From contig CAWHCN010000030.1 in the NCBI GenBank assembly GCA_963827935.1, positions 27,203 through 91,202 on the forward strand: a stretch of DNA of 64,000 nucleotides. Reading direction: 5' to 3'. Below are positions 12,012-23,031 of the stretch, piece by piece (position 1 is the first letter of the stretch; each line of letters opens with the position of its first letter). Under the pieces are notes generated by a model. The model had not been told where the DNA came from. It saw nothing but the letters and a program-made list of their open reading frames with translations, and ran no database searches. A program made the position numbers and the translations under genes. The DNA comes from DATFNV01 sp963827935. GTDB lineage: Bacteria > Planctomycetota > Planctomycetia > Gemmatales > Gemmataceae.

Positions 12012-12802
12012 CGCTCTGGCCCTCCGAGAGCCTAGACGTAGGAAGGAGCGGAACCCCGCCACCGGAATCCAAACTTTCGACTCAGCGCCGGTGAATGGTC
12101 CATCCGAGAGGGCGGAAAACTGCCAAAAGTGTTCGCTGAGGCGAAAAACCCGAAAGGACCGGCCGCCGTTTCCTTGCGACTAAGCGAGGCGTGGTATCGG
12201 CGTCAGAAGACGCGGGCCGGGTCCGTGCCTCCGGTCCTTTCGAGAGCGGCAGCCTGTATGGACGAGGTGCGAAATAAGAGCGGCCGGCATGACGGGTACG
12301 GGTACGCTTATGCTTGTTCCGGTTGTTCGAGTTGACGAATTCCCGGTGACAACGAGCCCACGCGCCATCGACGGCGTTGTCACAAATCGGCAGCGCTGGG
12401 CGGGCTTGATGGCAAGTTCGGCAGCCATTCCCAGCAACGACCCTGAGCGGAACATCCGCAGACGTTCTGCGGACGGAGCCGGCGTCTGAGAGCCGTCCGG
12501 GTGAGAATCGCTTTCTCACCCGGTCATCACCTTCGGCGGGAATAGGGCGTCGCGAAGCATCAACACCGCTGCACCATCGTAATCCCATGTGGCACCGGCA
12601 CAAGGGCCACTCAAGCCTTTAGTTATGGTGCCACTTCCTTGGCAGCCATCGCCGGTGGAGAATAGGCGTCCGGCAACATCCGGGCATCCCAACGGTTGCA
12701 GCGTCTACCTCCCAGCGACCGTAACTCTGTGCGACAACACGCTCCCGCACGCCCGTCGGACCCGAACTCGTCGGCCGCAAAGTCTGGGACCGTGTCACAT
12801 GC
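12012..12802. other. Intergenic region without a supported gene
   Basis: About 790 bases between the divergently placed sigma and DUF1501 genes. Open frames here have arginine- and proline-rich shadow composition and no recognisable motif. The only structured item seen is the 49-bp repeat at 12588-12636. The promoter of the sigma-kinase operon must lie near 12012-12150, but I cannot identify its elements. Confidence 0.5.
12588..12636 (+). repeat. 49-bp intergenic hairpin repeat, copy 2
   Basis: Matches copies at 2091 and 21454 in length and layout: GGCACAAGGGCCACT core, a variable 15-base spacer, and terminal GGTGCCACTT. The left arm is slightly diverged (TGTGGCACC in place of AGTGGCCTT), yet it still pairs with the terminal GGTGCCAC, a compensatory-looking change. 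Confidence 0.7.
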
Positions 12803-14011
12803 TCAACCGCGGAGGAGCGAGAGTTTCGTGAAGTTCCCGCCCAAGGCCTCCTTCGAGGGCAAGCCGAGCCAGTCTTCGAGCACCGTGGCGTAGACGCGCC
12901 GGAAGTCGATGCCCTTCTTGAACTCCACGTCTATTGGGTCGAGCAAGTTCGGTGCGTCGCCCACGAGCCCCGCACGCACCGCAGGCCCTGCAAGAAAAAC
13001 GGGGCCGTACGTGCCGTGGTCTGTGCCACCTGAAGCGTTCTCCGCGAGAGCGCGGCCGAATTCGCTGAATGCGAGGATCACAACCCGATCCGCAACTTTC
13101 GCCGTGGCGAGGTCATCCAGGAACGCGCCGAGTCCCTCGGATAACTCCCGCAGCAACGCGCCGTGCGGGCCCAACTGCCCCGCGTGCGTATCATAGCCTT
13201 CCTGGAGCGTGTAAAAAACGCGGGTTCCGATCGACGCCTTAATCATCCGGGCAACGAGGCGCAGGTGATCGGCGAGCGGTGTCGAGGGGTAAATGGTGCC
13301 CGTGGTCTCGGGTGCGCGCACCACCTCCCCCATGCGGTCCGCCAAGGCGTAGCCATCGACCGCACGGCGATGAACGAACGCGGCCAGGTCACCAACCGGA
13401 GCCTCCGCCGAGAGTGCCCGCTTAGCCTCTCCCAACTGAAGGACGAGTTCTTGGGGGTGCGATAGTCCGCAGGAAAGAGCGCGTCCGGCCTGCAGAGCGG
13501 TCGGCGGTTGTCCCGCGCCCGCGAACAAGGCGGCTGGCAGGCCCTCCACCGGCGTGGCACCTTCGTCAAGTCCCCGACCGAGCCATCCCAAGCCTTGGCG
13601 ATCTTTCGCCTGAAAGCGCGCCGTATGCCAGATGGTCATGCTCTCAAAGTGCGAGCGGTTGGGGTTCGGGTAGCCTACGCCTTGCACGATAGCAAGCCGC
13701 CCGCTGTCAAGCAGTTTGCCGGCGACACGCATGAGCGGGTGTAGGCCGACTCGGTCGTTGATTTTGACGAGCTCCGCGGTCGGCAGGCGGAGCTGGCGGC
13801 GGTGCTTGGCGTAGCCCTCGTCGGCGAAGGGAACAACGGTGTTGATACCGTCGTTCCCGCCATTCAGCTCAATTACGACGAGGACGCGGCCGTCGCGCTC
13901 GGGGGACGCCGCTCGGGCCGTCCGGGCCAAGAAACCGGGCACCGTGGGTGCTAGGGCGAGTAGCGTCGAGCCGCGGATAGTCGATGCGAGAAAAGAGCGT
14001 CGCGATAGCAT
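12803..14011 (-). CDS. DUF1501 domain-containing exported protein
   Basis: 402 residues, frame intact. Twin-arginine signal MLSRRSFLASTIRGSTLLAL, then family motifs VLVVIELNGGNDGINTVVP, HPLMRVAGKLLDSGRLAIVQ, GVGYPNPNRSHFESMTIWHT, GYDTHAGQ and VILAFSEFGRALAENASGGT. It lies 44 bases downstream of the DUF1800 gene on the same strand, the classic planctomycete and proteobacterial DUF1800-DUF1501 pair. Likely exported together; the enzymatic role is unknown. Confidence 0.9.
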   Translation of the reverse strand: MLSRRSFLASTIRGSTLLALAPTVPGFLARTARAASPERDGRVLVVIELNGGNDGINTVVPFADEGYAKHRRQLRLPTAELVKINDRVGLHPLMRVAGKLLDSGRLAIVQGVGYPNPNRSHFESMTIWHTARFQAKDRQGLGWLGRGLDEGATPVEGLPAALFAGAGQPPTALQAGRALSCGLSHPQELVLQLGEAKRALSAEAPVGDLAAFVHRRAVDGYALADRMGEVVRAPETTGTIYPSTPLADHLRLVARMIKASIGTRVFYTLQEGYDTHAGQLGPHGALLRELSEGLGAFLDDLATAKVADRVVILAFSEFGRALAENASGGTDHGTYGPVFLAGPAVRAGLVGDAPNLLDPIDVEFKKGIDFRRVYATVLEDWLGLPSKEALGGNFTKLSLLRG

Positions 14012-14055
14012 GATCGTTCCTCCAATTTGGGAGTATTGGGTGAGCGCCCCTTGGG

Positions 14056-15439
14056 TTACGCAAGTTGATATTCAGGAGCGGCCAGTGTCAGGGCAACGGC
14101 CTTGCGGACGACCGCCGGGGTTACGGCCGCCCGCTGGCCGAGCGCGGCAAGCAGGCGCTCCCGCCGGGCGTGGCTTGGGGCCGCGCCCAGGAGCAACTCG
14201 CCGAAGAACGCGAGCACCTCCGGGAGGTCATCCCCGCGCCCGTTTCGCTTCGCAAGTGCCAGGAGATCGTAGGGTTCGCCGTCCCGTGCCAGGGCGCCGT
14301 CCACGAGGGCAACCGCATAGTTCGCACGGCGGATCATTGATACGGTGCTGATCCAGGCCCTGCCGCCCGACCAGCCCCCGACATTTGGCGGAAAGAAGAG
14401 TTCCTGCCCCATCCGCCCGGCCCAGTCGGCCACGAGCTGGGTGCTCGGAGGACGATCGAATAACTGAAGGGCGCGAGCCGCTCCTACCACATACTCGACC
14501 GGGCCGAGCACGCGCTTGCCGAGGTTTCCTCCGTCGAAGAACGCCGCAGACCGGAGCACCGTCTCGACTCCGTAACCGATGTCGAGATGGTTCTCGCGAA
14601 GCCCGGCCGCCAGCGCCTGTATCGCCGCGGCATCGGCTGTCCCTTCGCCCATGAGCAGTTCACAAAGGCGTGTCGCCAACCGCTCAGACGTGGCGGGATC
14701 GTCCGCCAGGAAACGAACGAAGTCGACGCCTTTCCAGGGACCGGTCTTGCCGAGGATCGTCTTTTCGCCGCTGTCGTGTTGGGCGGCGTCCTCGCGAAAC
14801 TTGTGCTCAGCAGCCGTCCAACCCGTGAGTGCGCGGCGCCTTCCTTAACGTCCTTCTCGGTGTAATGCCCAATGCCGAGTGTAAAGAGCTCCATAAGCTC
14901 GCGGGCCAGGTTCTCGTTCGGGTGTTCCTTGCGATTGGCAGGCGCGTCGAGCCAAAGCAGCATGGCCGGGTCGTGGAGGACCGCGTCCAGCAACTCACCA
15001 AACGGCTTGCGGCCGAATGCGGAAACAGCTCATTTTGCCGCTGCATAAGACCCGCATCGCGGACCTTTTGGGCGCTTGTCGCAAAGTGGTTGTGCCACAT
15101 GAGGACAAGCCGTTCACCGAGCGGGTCCGGCCCGAAGAGCATTCGGTAGACCCACCAGGCCTGGAGCCGACCCAGGTCACGGGCCGTACCGAGCACGCGG
15201 CCGGCCGTTCGCTCAAACTCGTCAGGAACACCCTCGCTCCGGGCCGTCCCTGCAAGCAAGCGGTCGATGCTCGCCTTGGGTCCGTCCTTCAAGTCACGCT
15301 GGATTTCATTCCAGGTTGCGGCGAAGCCCGCGCGGCGGTGCAAGTGAACCACGCGGCGGAGGTCCCAAGGGCACTCCGCGGACGGCACGTACGCACGCCA
15401 CGGATTGCGAGTCTCGGCAACCTTTTGTGTATCGTTCAT
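14056..15439 (-). pseudogene. DUF1800 domain protein, two frameshifts
   Basis: Starts at ATG 15439 (AAGGAG 6 bases upstream). Three frames in series carry the family motifs: HLHRRAGFAATWNEIQRD and VLMWHNHFATSAQKVRDAGL (to about 15020), then NPNENLARELMELFTLG-like HPNENLARELMELFTLGIGH (to about 14800), then FPPNVGGWSGGRAWI down to the stop at 14056. Repaired length is about 460 residues, normal for DUF1800. Partner of the DUF1501 gene directly downstream. Two indels, probably from assembly, since every conserved block is intact. Confidence 0.82.
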
Positions 15440-15468
15440 AGCTTCTCCTTGTCGCTTTCCCACGGGGC

Positions 15469-17557
15469 TCACTTTGTCCTCACCTCGCCGAGGTCCCTGG
15501 CCTTGCCCGGTTCAACGGTGACCTTGACGATGGCGGCATCGGCGTCCAGACAGTACGGCAGGCCCGGCACGAGCCCCTCGACCTGGAACCTTCCTTCGGC
15601 GTCCGTGGTCGCTTCACGTTCGAGTTGCTTCCGCCAGAATCCGTCGAAGTCGAACCGCATCTCGTCCGGCACGTCCTTGGCGTCGGCCTCTTCCCGCCCG
15701 AAACGGGCGAGGACCTTGATCCCGGCGAGGTTTCCCGGCTGCATCCACAACGCGCCCGGTTGCGGTGCCGAGCGCAGTCAGCCGCACCTCCAGCGGCCCC
15801 TTCTCGTCCCGACCGAGCCGGCAGACTGCGGCGAGCTTCTTCTCGGGTTGGACGAACACAAGAGATCCTGCGCAGCGGGGGTCGAAGGCGGCTGTGAACG
15901 TAGCCCCATCCAGTTTCGGCGGCGTCAGTGTGAACCGCTCCCCGTACCGAAGGCCGGCGACGTAAGCCCCGGAGAGCGGGCGGCCACCTGGGTCGAGGAC
16001 CGACCCGGTCACGTTGCGTCCCGGGTATAGGGCAATGTCGCAGACCGCGGTTTTGGGGTCGGTCTCCGATACGTTGATCGGGACGACCGCGGCCCCGCCA
16101 CCGAAACTATCGATGTTCCAGTCCTTCTTCTCAGCCGGGGCGAATCGCGCCGGGTCGTCAGCGTTGGCAGCGAGTACGCCAGTACCGGGCACGGCCAGCA
16201 CCGTGAACGACCCATCCCGCGAGGTCCGGCTGGTGTAGATCGAGTTTTGTTGCGGGCGGCCGAGCGTCGTGTAGTTTTTGAGGTTCGGGTTGTCGGCGAG
16301 CGGGTAGTAGTGGACTGTGCCCCGCACCGGCTTCCCCGTCTCCCGGTCAGTCAGTCGGCCCCGGACCTGGATGCCTCGCTCAAGGTCGAAATCGACCTCG
16401 AAAGGCTCCACCCCCGCCGTGTCCGGAAGGTCGAACTTCGTGTGGTTGAAGTAGGCCTTTTCGCTAGCCGGAACCCCGGCCGTCACGGTGTAGGTCTTGC
16501 TCTTGAGCGCCCCGGTGATTCGGAACCGGCCCTCGGCGTCTGTCGTCGCATGGCTGCGGATAGGAGCCTGGACGGCAACCGTGATCCCAGCAATCGGCTT
16601 GCCGCTCGCCTTGTCGCGCACCTTGCCGACGATGGGTTTGCCAACGGCGGCCACAAACTCAAATCGTGCCGGATAGAGTCCCCAGTACGGGCTCGGGGAC
16701 CACCCGTCCGCTGGCCCGGAGACCGTGAGAGCCGTCAGCCTGGTCTCGGCAATGGTCGGCCCCTGGACGGCGAGGAAAAGCGCCCGGCCTCGGCCGTAGC
16801 CGGCGAGGCGGAAGCGGCCCTCCTTGTCGGTACGCACGGCCGACGGGACATCCAGCCCCGAGGGATCCAGGCGAGTAACCCCCTCCAAGAGGCCGTCGAT
16901 CTCACCCCGCTTGTTGAGGGCGAACTTCCCGCGCTTATTCTTCTCCGCCCAGGCCGTGACCGCCCCCTCGTCCGCAACTTGCCCCACCCACTGGACGTGG
17001 ACGCTGATACCAGCGAGGGGTTGGCCTTCCAAGTCCACGACTCGCCCCTCGACCGGGTTGTCGTCCGCGACCAGCCGGAGAGTCATCAGTTTCCCCGCGC
17101 CGCGCGGCCCGACTCTGGCCCATGCGAGACCGGCTCCCGTCCCGGTCGCGACAAGTTCCGCCCGGCCGTCAGGCCCAAAGTCGGCCGCCTTTGCGGTTAA
17201 CGTGAAGGCACCGTTCTTGTCCGTGATGGTACGCACGGCCGCGTCAGGTCTCGTCCGTACGGCATGTGAGAGGTCCGGGCCGAAACTCCAGGGGGCCGTG
17301 AGGAAAACGTGCGCACCGACAAAGGGTTTGCCGTCGGGCCCAACGACGATTCCGGCAACGGTGACTTGCTCGCTGTCTTCCTTCGGGTTCTCTCCCGGTC
17401 CGCGCTCGGCCGCCGAAGCGGGTTGCTTCGCCTGTGCTTTCGGGGGTACTGGCTCACCCGCTCCTGCTGGCGAAGGCGCCATCGCAGCGATGCTGAGCCC
17501 CACGATTCCTACCGCGAGCACGAGTCCGATTACGATCTTGGGTTTGTTTCCAGACAT
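15469..17557 (-). pseudogene. Carboxypeptidase-regulatory-like domain protein, one frameshift
   Basis: Begins at ATG 17557 (AGGGAGA upstream). A membrane helix or signal (IVIGLVLAVGIVGLSIAAMA) is followed by repeated beta-sandwich units: VVGPDGKPFVGAHVF, GRVVDLEGQPLAGISVHVQ, TDKEGRFRLAGYGRGRAL, TDAEGRFRITGALKSKTY and TDAEGRFQVEGLVPGLPY. The frame shifts once near 15750, after GRVVDAAGKP, and resumes as LAGIKVLARFGREEA to a stop at 15469. Same architecture as 3838-5942, so the two are paralogues. Probably exported and cell-envelope associated; no catalytic site seen. Confidence 0.75.
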
Positions 17558-17703
17558 GTTGTGGGTCTCCCTTGTGAAAATACGGCGGCCTTCGCCGATA
17601 TCATGCCGGCGACCGCCGCCATTTCGCCGCAGCCTTCTGCGCGGCGTTGCCTGTTCTTGTGGATCAGTCCCGATGCCTGACCTTGGCAGAGAGCCAAGGG
17701 TTC

Positions 17704-18757
17704 TCACTTGTTCCCCGCAGGCTGCTCAAGTTGCCACAAACCGACTCCACCTTCCCACCCGCCAGCGAAGACCGTCGCCCCATCGGCCGCGAACCCGACC
17801 GAATAGGCGCCGCCTTCATGCCCAGTGAGCGACCGGACTTGTTGCCCCGTCTGTACCGCCCACAGTCCGAGGACGGTCTGACCCACGTCCTTCAATCCCC
17901 CAATGGCCAGGACGCTGCCGTCAGGCGAGAAGGCGACGGAACGGACGGAACTCTCGGGAACATTGATCGTACGCATGAGCCGGCCACTTGATGCATCCCA
18001 AATGCGGGCCGTGCGGTCGTAGCTTCCGCTGGCTACGAGTGTGCCGTCGGGGGAAAAGCGCGCCTCAGTCACCTGGCCGGTGTGACCTTCGAGCGTGCTC
18101 CTCACACTCCCGTCGTTGGCGTCCCGGACTTGCACGGTTTTGTCAATTCCCGCTGAGACGACGAGCTTCCCGTCCGAAGAGAACCCCACAGACGTCACCT
18201 GCTTGTCGTGCGCGTCTTTGCTCCATCGCTGCTCTCCGGATTTCGCGTCGTACACCCGCATAGAACCGCTGGTGGTACCGACCATGACCGCTTTCCCGTC
18301 ACTCGCGAACGCAACTGCACACGCTTTGGCGGAGTTGGCGAGCTTATGAACCAGTCGTGGCCCCTTCGTCAGATCACTGATGTCATAGAGTGCCGTGTCT
18401 TTTTCGTTCGCGTCGCCCACAAGCAATTGTTTTCCCGAGGGAGAAAGTGCTACCGTGTAGTAGTGGTTCCCGCCCTCGAAGAGAACGTTCTTGAGTCCTC
18501 CACTCTTGCAGTCCCATAACTTGACCCTGGTCTCTTTCACTCCCTGGCTGTCGGGCGCGGTGGTTACGGTGATGACAAACGTGCCGTCCCCGGCCAGGGC
18601 GGCGGACAGCACCCTCTCGTTGGTGACGCGAATGATCTTTTTGGCCGCGAATTCGGCGGGACCGCGCTCGGGCTCCTTGGCCCTGGGTAATTCGGGCGGA
18701 CCTTGTACCGGGTTGTTAGCCCCCGGCACGTCGGGCAACGCTGGCACCGGGTTGCCA
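17704..18757 (-). pseudogene. 3' (WD40) part of a sigma-WD40 gene cut by an insertion sequence
   Basis: Reads PALPDVPGANNPVQGPPELP, then WD40 blades (VAFASDGKAVMVGTTSGSMR, VGFSSDGKLVVSAGIDKTVQ, VAFSPDGSVLAIGGLKDV) to the stop at 17704. It has no start of its own. The insertion at 18764-20148 separates it from the 5' part at 20149-21117. Removing the element and one copy of the 6-bp duplication restores the frame without a seam (GVQGPGNPVPALPDV). So this is the C-terminal propeller of a single interrupted protein. Confidence 0.85.
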
Positions 18758-18763
18758 GGCCCC

Positions 18764-20148
18764 TGTCACGCGACATACGGTTTTGCCGATAATTGCGACA
18801 TTCGGTTTTGCCGCCCGCCTAACTTTCTGCGCCGCGGCGGTTGGTCACCTGCAATTTTAGGATCCTGCCTTGCGTGATTTCTTCCGCTGTCTTTCGGCGC
18901 AGTTGCACACCGGCCGGTGTGGCAAAAACCCATTCCCGATCGACCGGATCGAGGAACACGTAGACGTCTTGTCCCTGGTGCGCTTTGCCCACGTAATGGC
19001 TGCGACCATAGATCGATACCTGGCCCTTGCGATCCACGCGCCGCAGCCCGTGTTCGTTGGCCATGTGGTCCAGGACCGGTTGCAGGCTCCAACTGCGCTT
19101 CTCCCAGGTCTTGCTGTACGCCCGCTCGTTCTGCTGCAAGCCGGGAAAGGCCCGCCAGCGGCTCTGGCCCTTGATGCTCGGATAGACTTCCCGCTGGATG
19201 CGATCCAGGTCGTCCAGGCGCCGCTGCAACTCGTCGGCATCTTGGCAGGTCTCGGGTTCTCCCCAGCGCTTGCCTGTACCTTGCGACCGTTCGACGACGC
19301 CGTTGTCTTGAGGCCGTCGGGCGGGATTCCAGATCATGTCCACCCCCAGGCCGATGAGCCACAGGGCCAGGTCGGTGGGCCAATCACCTTTCGATCCCCA
19401 CGGACAGCCGTTGTCGACACGGAAGCTTTGAGGTCTTCCCCACGCCGTAAAAACCAGGCGAAGCGTCGCTTGCACCGCGGCGGGCTGCACCAGACCCCAG
19501 AAGCCCTGGGGGGAAAATCACGGTCTTCAGGACCGCGCCACTGCATTCATCCACCAGCCGCAGCCAGCTCACGCGTGCCCCGCTGGCCAGACGCAACTGA
19601 TCCACCGCATCCATCTGCCAGGTCTCGTGCGGACAGCGGGCACGCTGCTTCTCACTGGCGGGGCGTCGGCCTGACGGCGCTGGAGCAAGTTGGCGGTTCT
19701 GAAACCACCGCTGCAACGTTCGCACACAGGGGCAAGGCTCGTTCGCTTCCTGAAGCATCACGTGGATCAAGCCGCCGCCCCACCTGGGATGCTGTTGCCG
19801 CATCTCGACGGCCTTTTGGAAGGGGACACTGTCGACAGGGATCTTCTTGGTGCCGCAACGGGCATAGTCAGGAGCGAGGGCCTCCTCGCCGCGCTGGGTG
19901 AAGCGGCGCACCAGGTGACGCACGGTGCGCTCGGACAACTGGAGATCTTCAGCGAGCTTGGTCACCGAGTCGCCATTCTGCCAGCGGTGCAAAATGGTTT
20001 GCCGGACCGGAACGGGAATCGAGGCGGGCATGAGATCATCCTCCATGAAGTGTGTCAAGTCCCAAGCCGTGCCTCTATGCTATTCCGTACAGCTGTCGCG
20101 GCAAAACCGTATGTCGCTATTATCGGCAAAACCGTATGTCGCGTGACA
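18764..20148 (-). mobile_element. IS481-like insertion sequence
   Basis: A 1385-bp element beginning TGTCACGCGACATACGG on the left and the same, reverse-complemented, on the right. It is flanked by a perfect 6-bp direct repeat GGCCCC (18758-18763 and 20149-20154). Each end carries two direct copies of an 18-base motif around GACATACGGTTTTGCCG, separated by about 7 bases, so the ends look like paired transposase-binding sites. TGT ends and an rve-type transposase point to the IS481/IS3-related group. Confidence 0.88.
18819..20031 (-). pseudogene. IS481-family (rve-type) transposase, one frameshift
   Basis: Starts at ATG 20031, preceded by GGAGG 8 bases upstream. N-terminal helix-turn-helix (NGDSVTKLAEDLQLSERTVR). 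DDE core: Asp in ETWQMDAVDQLRLASG, Asp in SFRVDNGCPWGSKGDW, and Glu in RPQDNGVVERSQGTGKRW. The frame changes near 19500, after KTVIFPPG, and resumes at VQPAAVQATLRLVF. No slippery heptamer is obvious, so an indel or inactivating mutation is likelier than programmed shifting. Repaired length about 404 residues. Confidence 0.82.
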
Positions 20149-21117
20149 GGCCCCTGCACACCGGGCTGAGCGTCCGGCGGGTTTTTTGTCGGGGCGAGAC
20201 CGGACCCACGGCGTGCTTCATCCTGGTTCGACGGCGCGGGCGGGCCGGCAAGCCCTTTGGTAACAAGGACACAGGTCCCGGAGACCAGCACCACCGCCAG
20301 AAGTGATGCGACAACGACCACCTTCAACTTGGCCGTAAACATGGCTTTCATTAGTCCTTCCAGTAACACCGCTACATTTGACGAAACGAGGCCGGTTGCG
20401 GCTTGGCCGGCTGCGATCCGGCTCCCGACTTCCACGACGGAAGCCACCAGGCGCGGGTAACGCGGCCGATGCCGCACAGTCGGAAAGCAGAAAGGCGCCA
20501 AGGACTGCCGAGAGTGCAACACCTCGTCGCGCGAGCCGCCGGCGCAGCGCCTCGCGGGCCTCTTCCAGTCGGCGGCGGAACGTGCACTTGCTCCATTTGA
20601 GCACACCAGCCGCCTCATCCTGCGTCTTACCTTCGAGGTAGCAAAGGATGAGCGGCAGCCGCAACTTTTCGGGGAGTGCCTGGAGTTCCTCATCCAGGAG
20701 TGGACGAAGTTCTGCCCAGGTTATCTCTTCAAGCGACCTGCGCTGCGTTTCGACAAGCTGCCCTTCGTGCCGCCGTTTCGCCAGACGCTGAGCCTGGGCT
20801 TTGAGCGACACGCGGTGCGCGACTCCGTGGAGCCAGCTCGAAAGTGATGCCCGCTTACGAATTGCTCCCACCTTGTGGGCCAGGAGCAGAAACGTCGCCT
20901 GAAAGGCGTCCTCGGCGTCCTGGATTTGCCGCAAGGCTCTCCAGCACACGCGGAGAACCATCGGGCCATGCCGGCGGACGATCACTTCAAAGGCTGAATC
21001 ATCTCGCTGGACAAGAAACCGCTCCAACAATTGGTCATCGGGCAGGTGCCTCAATGGTCCTGCTCCGGCCGCTCTCGTGACGCGCCGAAGGAAGACACTC
21101 AAAGTCGCGGTAGCCAT
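20149..21117 (-). pseudogene. 5' part of an ECF sigma-WD40 fusion gene (sigma domain and membrane helix)
   Basis: Starts at ATG 21117 (AGGAAC upstream). Region 2 (DDSAFEVIVRRHGPMVLRVC, QDAEDAFQATFLLLAHKVGA, SWLHGVAHRVSLKAQAQR) and region 4 (LPEKLRLPLILCYLEGKTQD, KWSKCTFRRRLEEAREALRR) are clear. After a frameshift near 20465 comes a linker (GSRIAAGQAATGLVSSNVAV) and a transmembrane helix (VVVVASLLAVVLVSGTCVLV). Sigma factors with this tail and a WD40 domain are known from Gemmata relatives. The gene runs into the IS481-like element at 20149 and continues at 18757. Full length, once repaired, about 674 residues. Confidence 0.85.
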
Positions 21118-21255
21118 TGGAGTTCCTCGATTTCACGCTTTCCCCCTCCACAGAAGTAGTTCGACGGGCAGCGAAATGTGGCCAATTATTTGAGTAGGCG
21201 GTTGGGCCAACGGCAAATCGCTGTTCTTGAGACCGATCCCCGACCGGGAGGCAGG

Positions 21256-21380
21256 TCACACGGCGAACCAGGAACTCAGGACGACCTTCCCGCAGGATCG
21301 CTAAGCTTCATAGGCGTTCCGTCGAGGTCGTTCCCTTTGACCTCAGGGGCCGGCTTGCCCACGCGATGGGGCGCCGCCTG
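21256..21380 (-). pseudogene. TlpA/redoxin-like N-terminal remnant
   Basis: The minus strand reads RVGKPAPEVKGNDLDGTPMK LSD, the standard opening of a TlpA/AhpC-type thioredoxin domain, then after a one-base shift GKVVLSSWFAV and a stop. The CxxC active site that should follow the WFA block is absent. The piece is about 40 codons long and has no start or ribosome site, so it is a gene fragment. It sits upstream of the 49-bp repeat copy 3. Confidence 0.5.
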
Positions 21381-21453
21381 GAGAATACCGGGTTCCCGGC
21401 GGGTTCGGCGAGACAGGGTCGCAACAGAGTTTCGCCAGTGCAGCCTAACGCAA

Positions 21454-21502
21454 AGTGGCCTTGGCACAAGAGCCACTCGTCCCTAATCTGACGGTGCCAC
21501 TT
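21454..21502 (+). repeat. 49-bp intergenic hairpin repeat, copy 3
   Basis: AAAGTGGCCTTGGCACAAG opens and GGTGCCACTTT closes, making perfect 8-base terminal inverted ends AAAGTGGC/GCCACTTT. Same 49-base spacing as the copies at 2091 and 12588. It lies 40 bases upstream of the MocR-type gene. Confidence 0.75.
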
Positions 21503-21542
21503 TGTCTATCAGCCGAAGCTGCCCAGAGCGCCGAGGACCGTC

Positions 21543-23031
21543 ATGGCCAAGAAAAACCGGGAATTGTTCACGAGCCTCCCGCTTGACCCGAACTCTTCAT
21601 CGCCACTTCACCGCCAGCTTTACGAAGGCGTGCGAGACGCCATCCTGCGCAGCGCCGTCCCAACCGGAACCCGGCTGCCGTCGACACGCACATTAGCGGC
21701 CGGTCTCGGCGTGTCCCGGAACACGGTAATGACTGCGTTTGAGCAACTTCTTGCGGAAGGGTACGTCGAGGGGCGGCACGGATCGGGCACCTACGTGTGG
21801 CGCCTCACTGCCAGAGTTGTTGCTCCACGTCGGGTGCCCTCAAGGGCAAACTTCTGGGCCGACAGAGGGTCCCCCTCGTCTCTCAAAACGCGGAGGGGTC
21901 ATGGCAGCGACGCCCGCGGCCATTCCCCAAGCCCATCACAGCGTGCGGGCGTTTGAGAACGGTCTGCCGGCGCTAGACGCTTTTCCCAGCGAAACGTGGG
22001 GGCGGCTCGCAGCGCGGCGCCTGCGGGGCTCGACGGCTGGATTTCTGGGTCGCTTGGATAGTGCGGGCTACGGGCCGCTCCGCGAGGCGATCGCGAGCTA
22101 CGTCGGGACTGCCAGGGGGGTACACTGCATGCCTGAGCAAGTAATCGTGGTTGCCGGGTCGAAGCGGGCAATCGACCTTGCGGCGCGCGTGCTTGTCGAT
22201 CCAGGCGATGCCACCTGGATCGAGGATCCCTGCTACGCGCCGGCTCGCCGGGTGTTGCAGAGCGCGGGTGGCGCAGTCGTCGCGGTGCCCGTGGACGAAG
22301 AGGGACTGATCGTCGCAGCCGCGCAAGCTTGCTGCCCGAACGCGCGGCTTGCTTACGTTACCCCGTCACATCAGTTCCCCCTTGGAGTTACCATGAGCCT
22401 GCCCCGCCGGCTGGCACTCCTGGAGTGGGCCGCACGCCGCGCTGCATGGGTCCTTGAGGACGACTATGACAGCGAGTACCGTTACGAGGGACGCCCCCTC
22501 GCGTCGCTTCAAGGCCTGGACAAATCAGGCCGGGTTCTCTACATGGGGAGCTTCTCCAAGGTACTCTTCCCGGCACTTCGCCTTGGTTATCTCATCGTTC
22601 CACTTCCATTGGTGCAGTCTTTCGTCGCCGCACACGCACTTCTTGACGGCCAGTCCCCTGCCTTCGATCAGGCCGTACTTGCCGATTTCATGCAGGAGGG
22701 ACATTTCGTCCGTCATGTCCGGCGGATGCGGACGCTTTATGCAGAGCGGCAAGCCACTCTGGTCCGGGCGGCCTCGCGTGAATTGGGCGGCCTCCTCGAC
22801 GTGCGGGCCGCACAAGCCGGAATGCACCTTGTGGGCTGGCTTCCCAACGGAGTCGATGACGTGCTGGCGTCGCGCACGGCGGAAAAGGCCGGCATAATTG
22901 CCCGGCCCTTGTCTTCTTTCGCTTCCGGTGCCACACGCCAGGGCGGCGTACTGCTCGGTTACGCAGCGCTCAGCGCACGCGAGATCCGCGACGGCGTGCG
23001 TCGGCTAGCACGTGCGTTGCGCGGAGTGTAG
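21543..23031 (+). pseudogene. MocR/PdxR-type regulator (GntR HTH plus aminotransferase-like domain), one frameshift
   Basis: Starts at ATG 21543. N-terminal GntR winged helix: PLHRQLYEGVRDAILRSAVP, GTRLPSTRTLAAGLGVSRNT, LLAEGYVEGRHGSGTYV. After a frameshift between about 21830 and 21900 comes a class-I aminotransferase fold: PEQVIVVAGSKRAIDLAARV, VTPSHQFPLGVTM, VLEDDYDSEYRYEGRPLASL, and the PLP-binding Lys in YMGSFSKVLFPALRLGY. Total about 495 residues. Such proteins control PLP, GABA or amino-acid metabolism genes; the target here is unknown because no metabolic neighbour is divergent from it. Confidence 0.82.

Noticed and set aside
12082..12603. Minus-strand frame of 173 codons in the 12 kb intergenic region
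   Set aside because: Arg/His/Pro-rich, no family motif, no ribosome site, and it includes the 49-bp repeat.
16247..17200. Plus-strand open frame opposite the carboxypeptidase-regulatory-like gene
   Set aside because: Antisense shadow; the minus strand carries repeated, recognisable beta-sandwich units.
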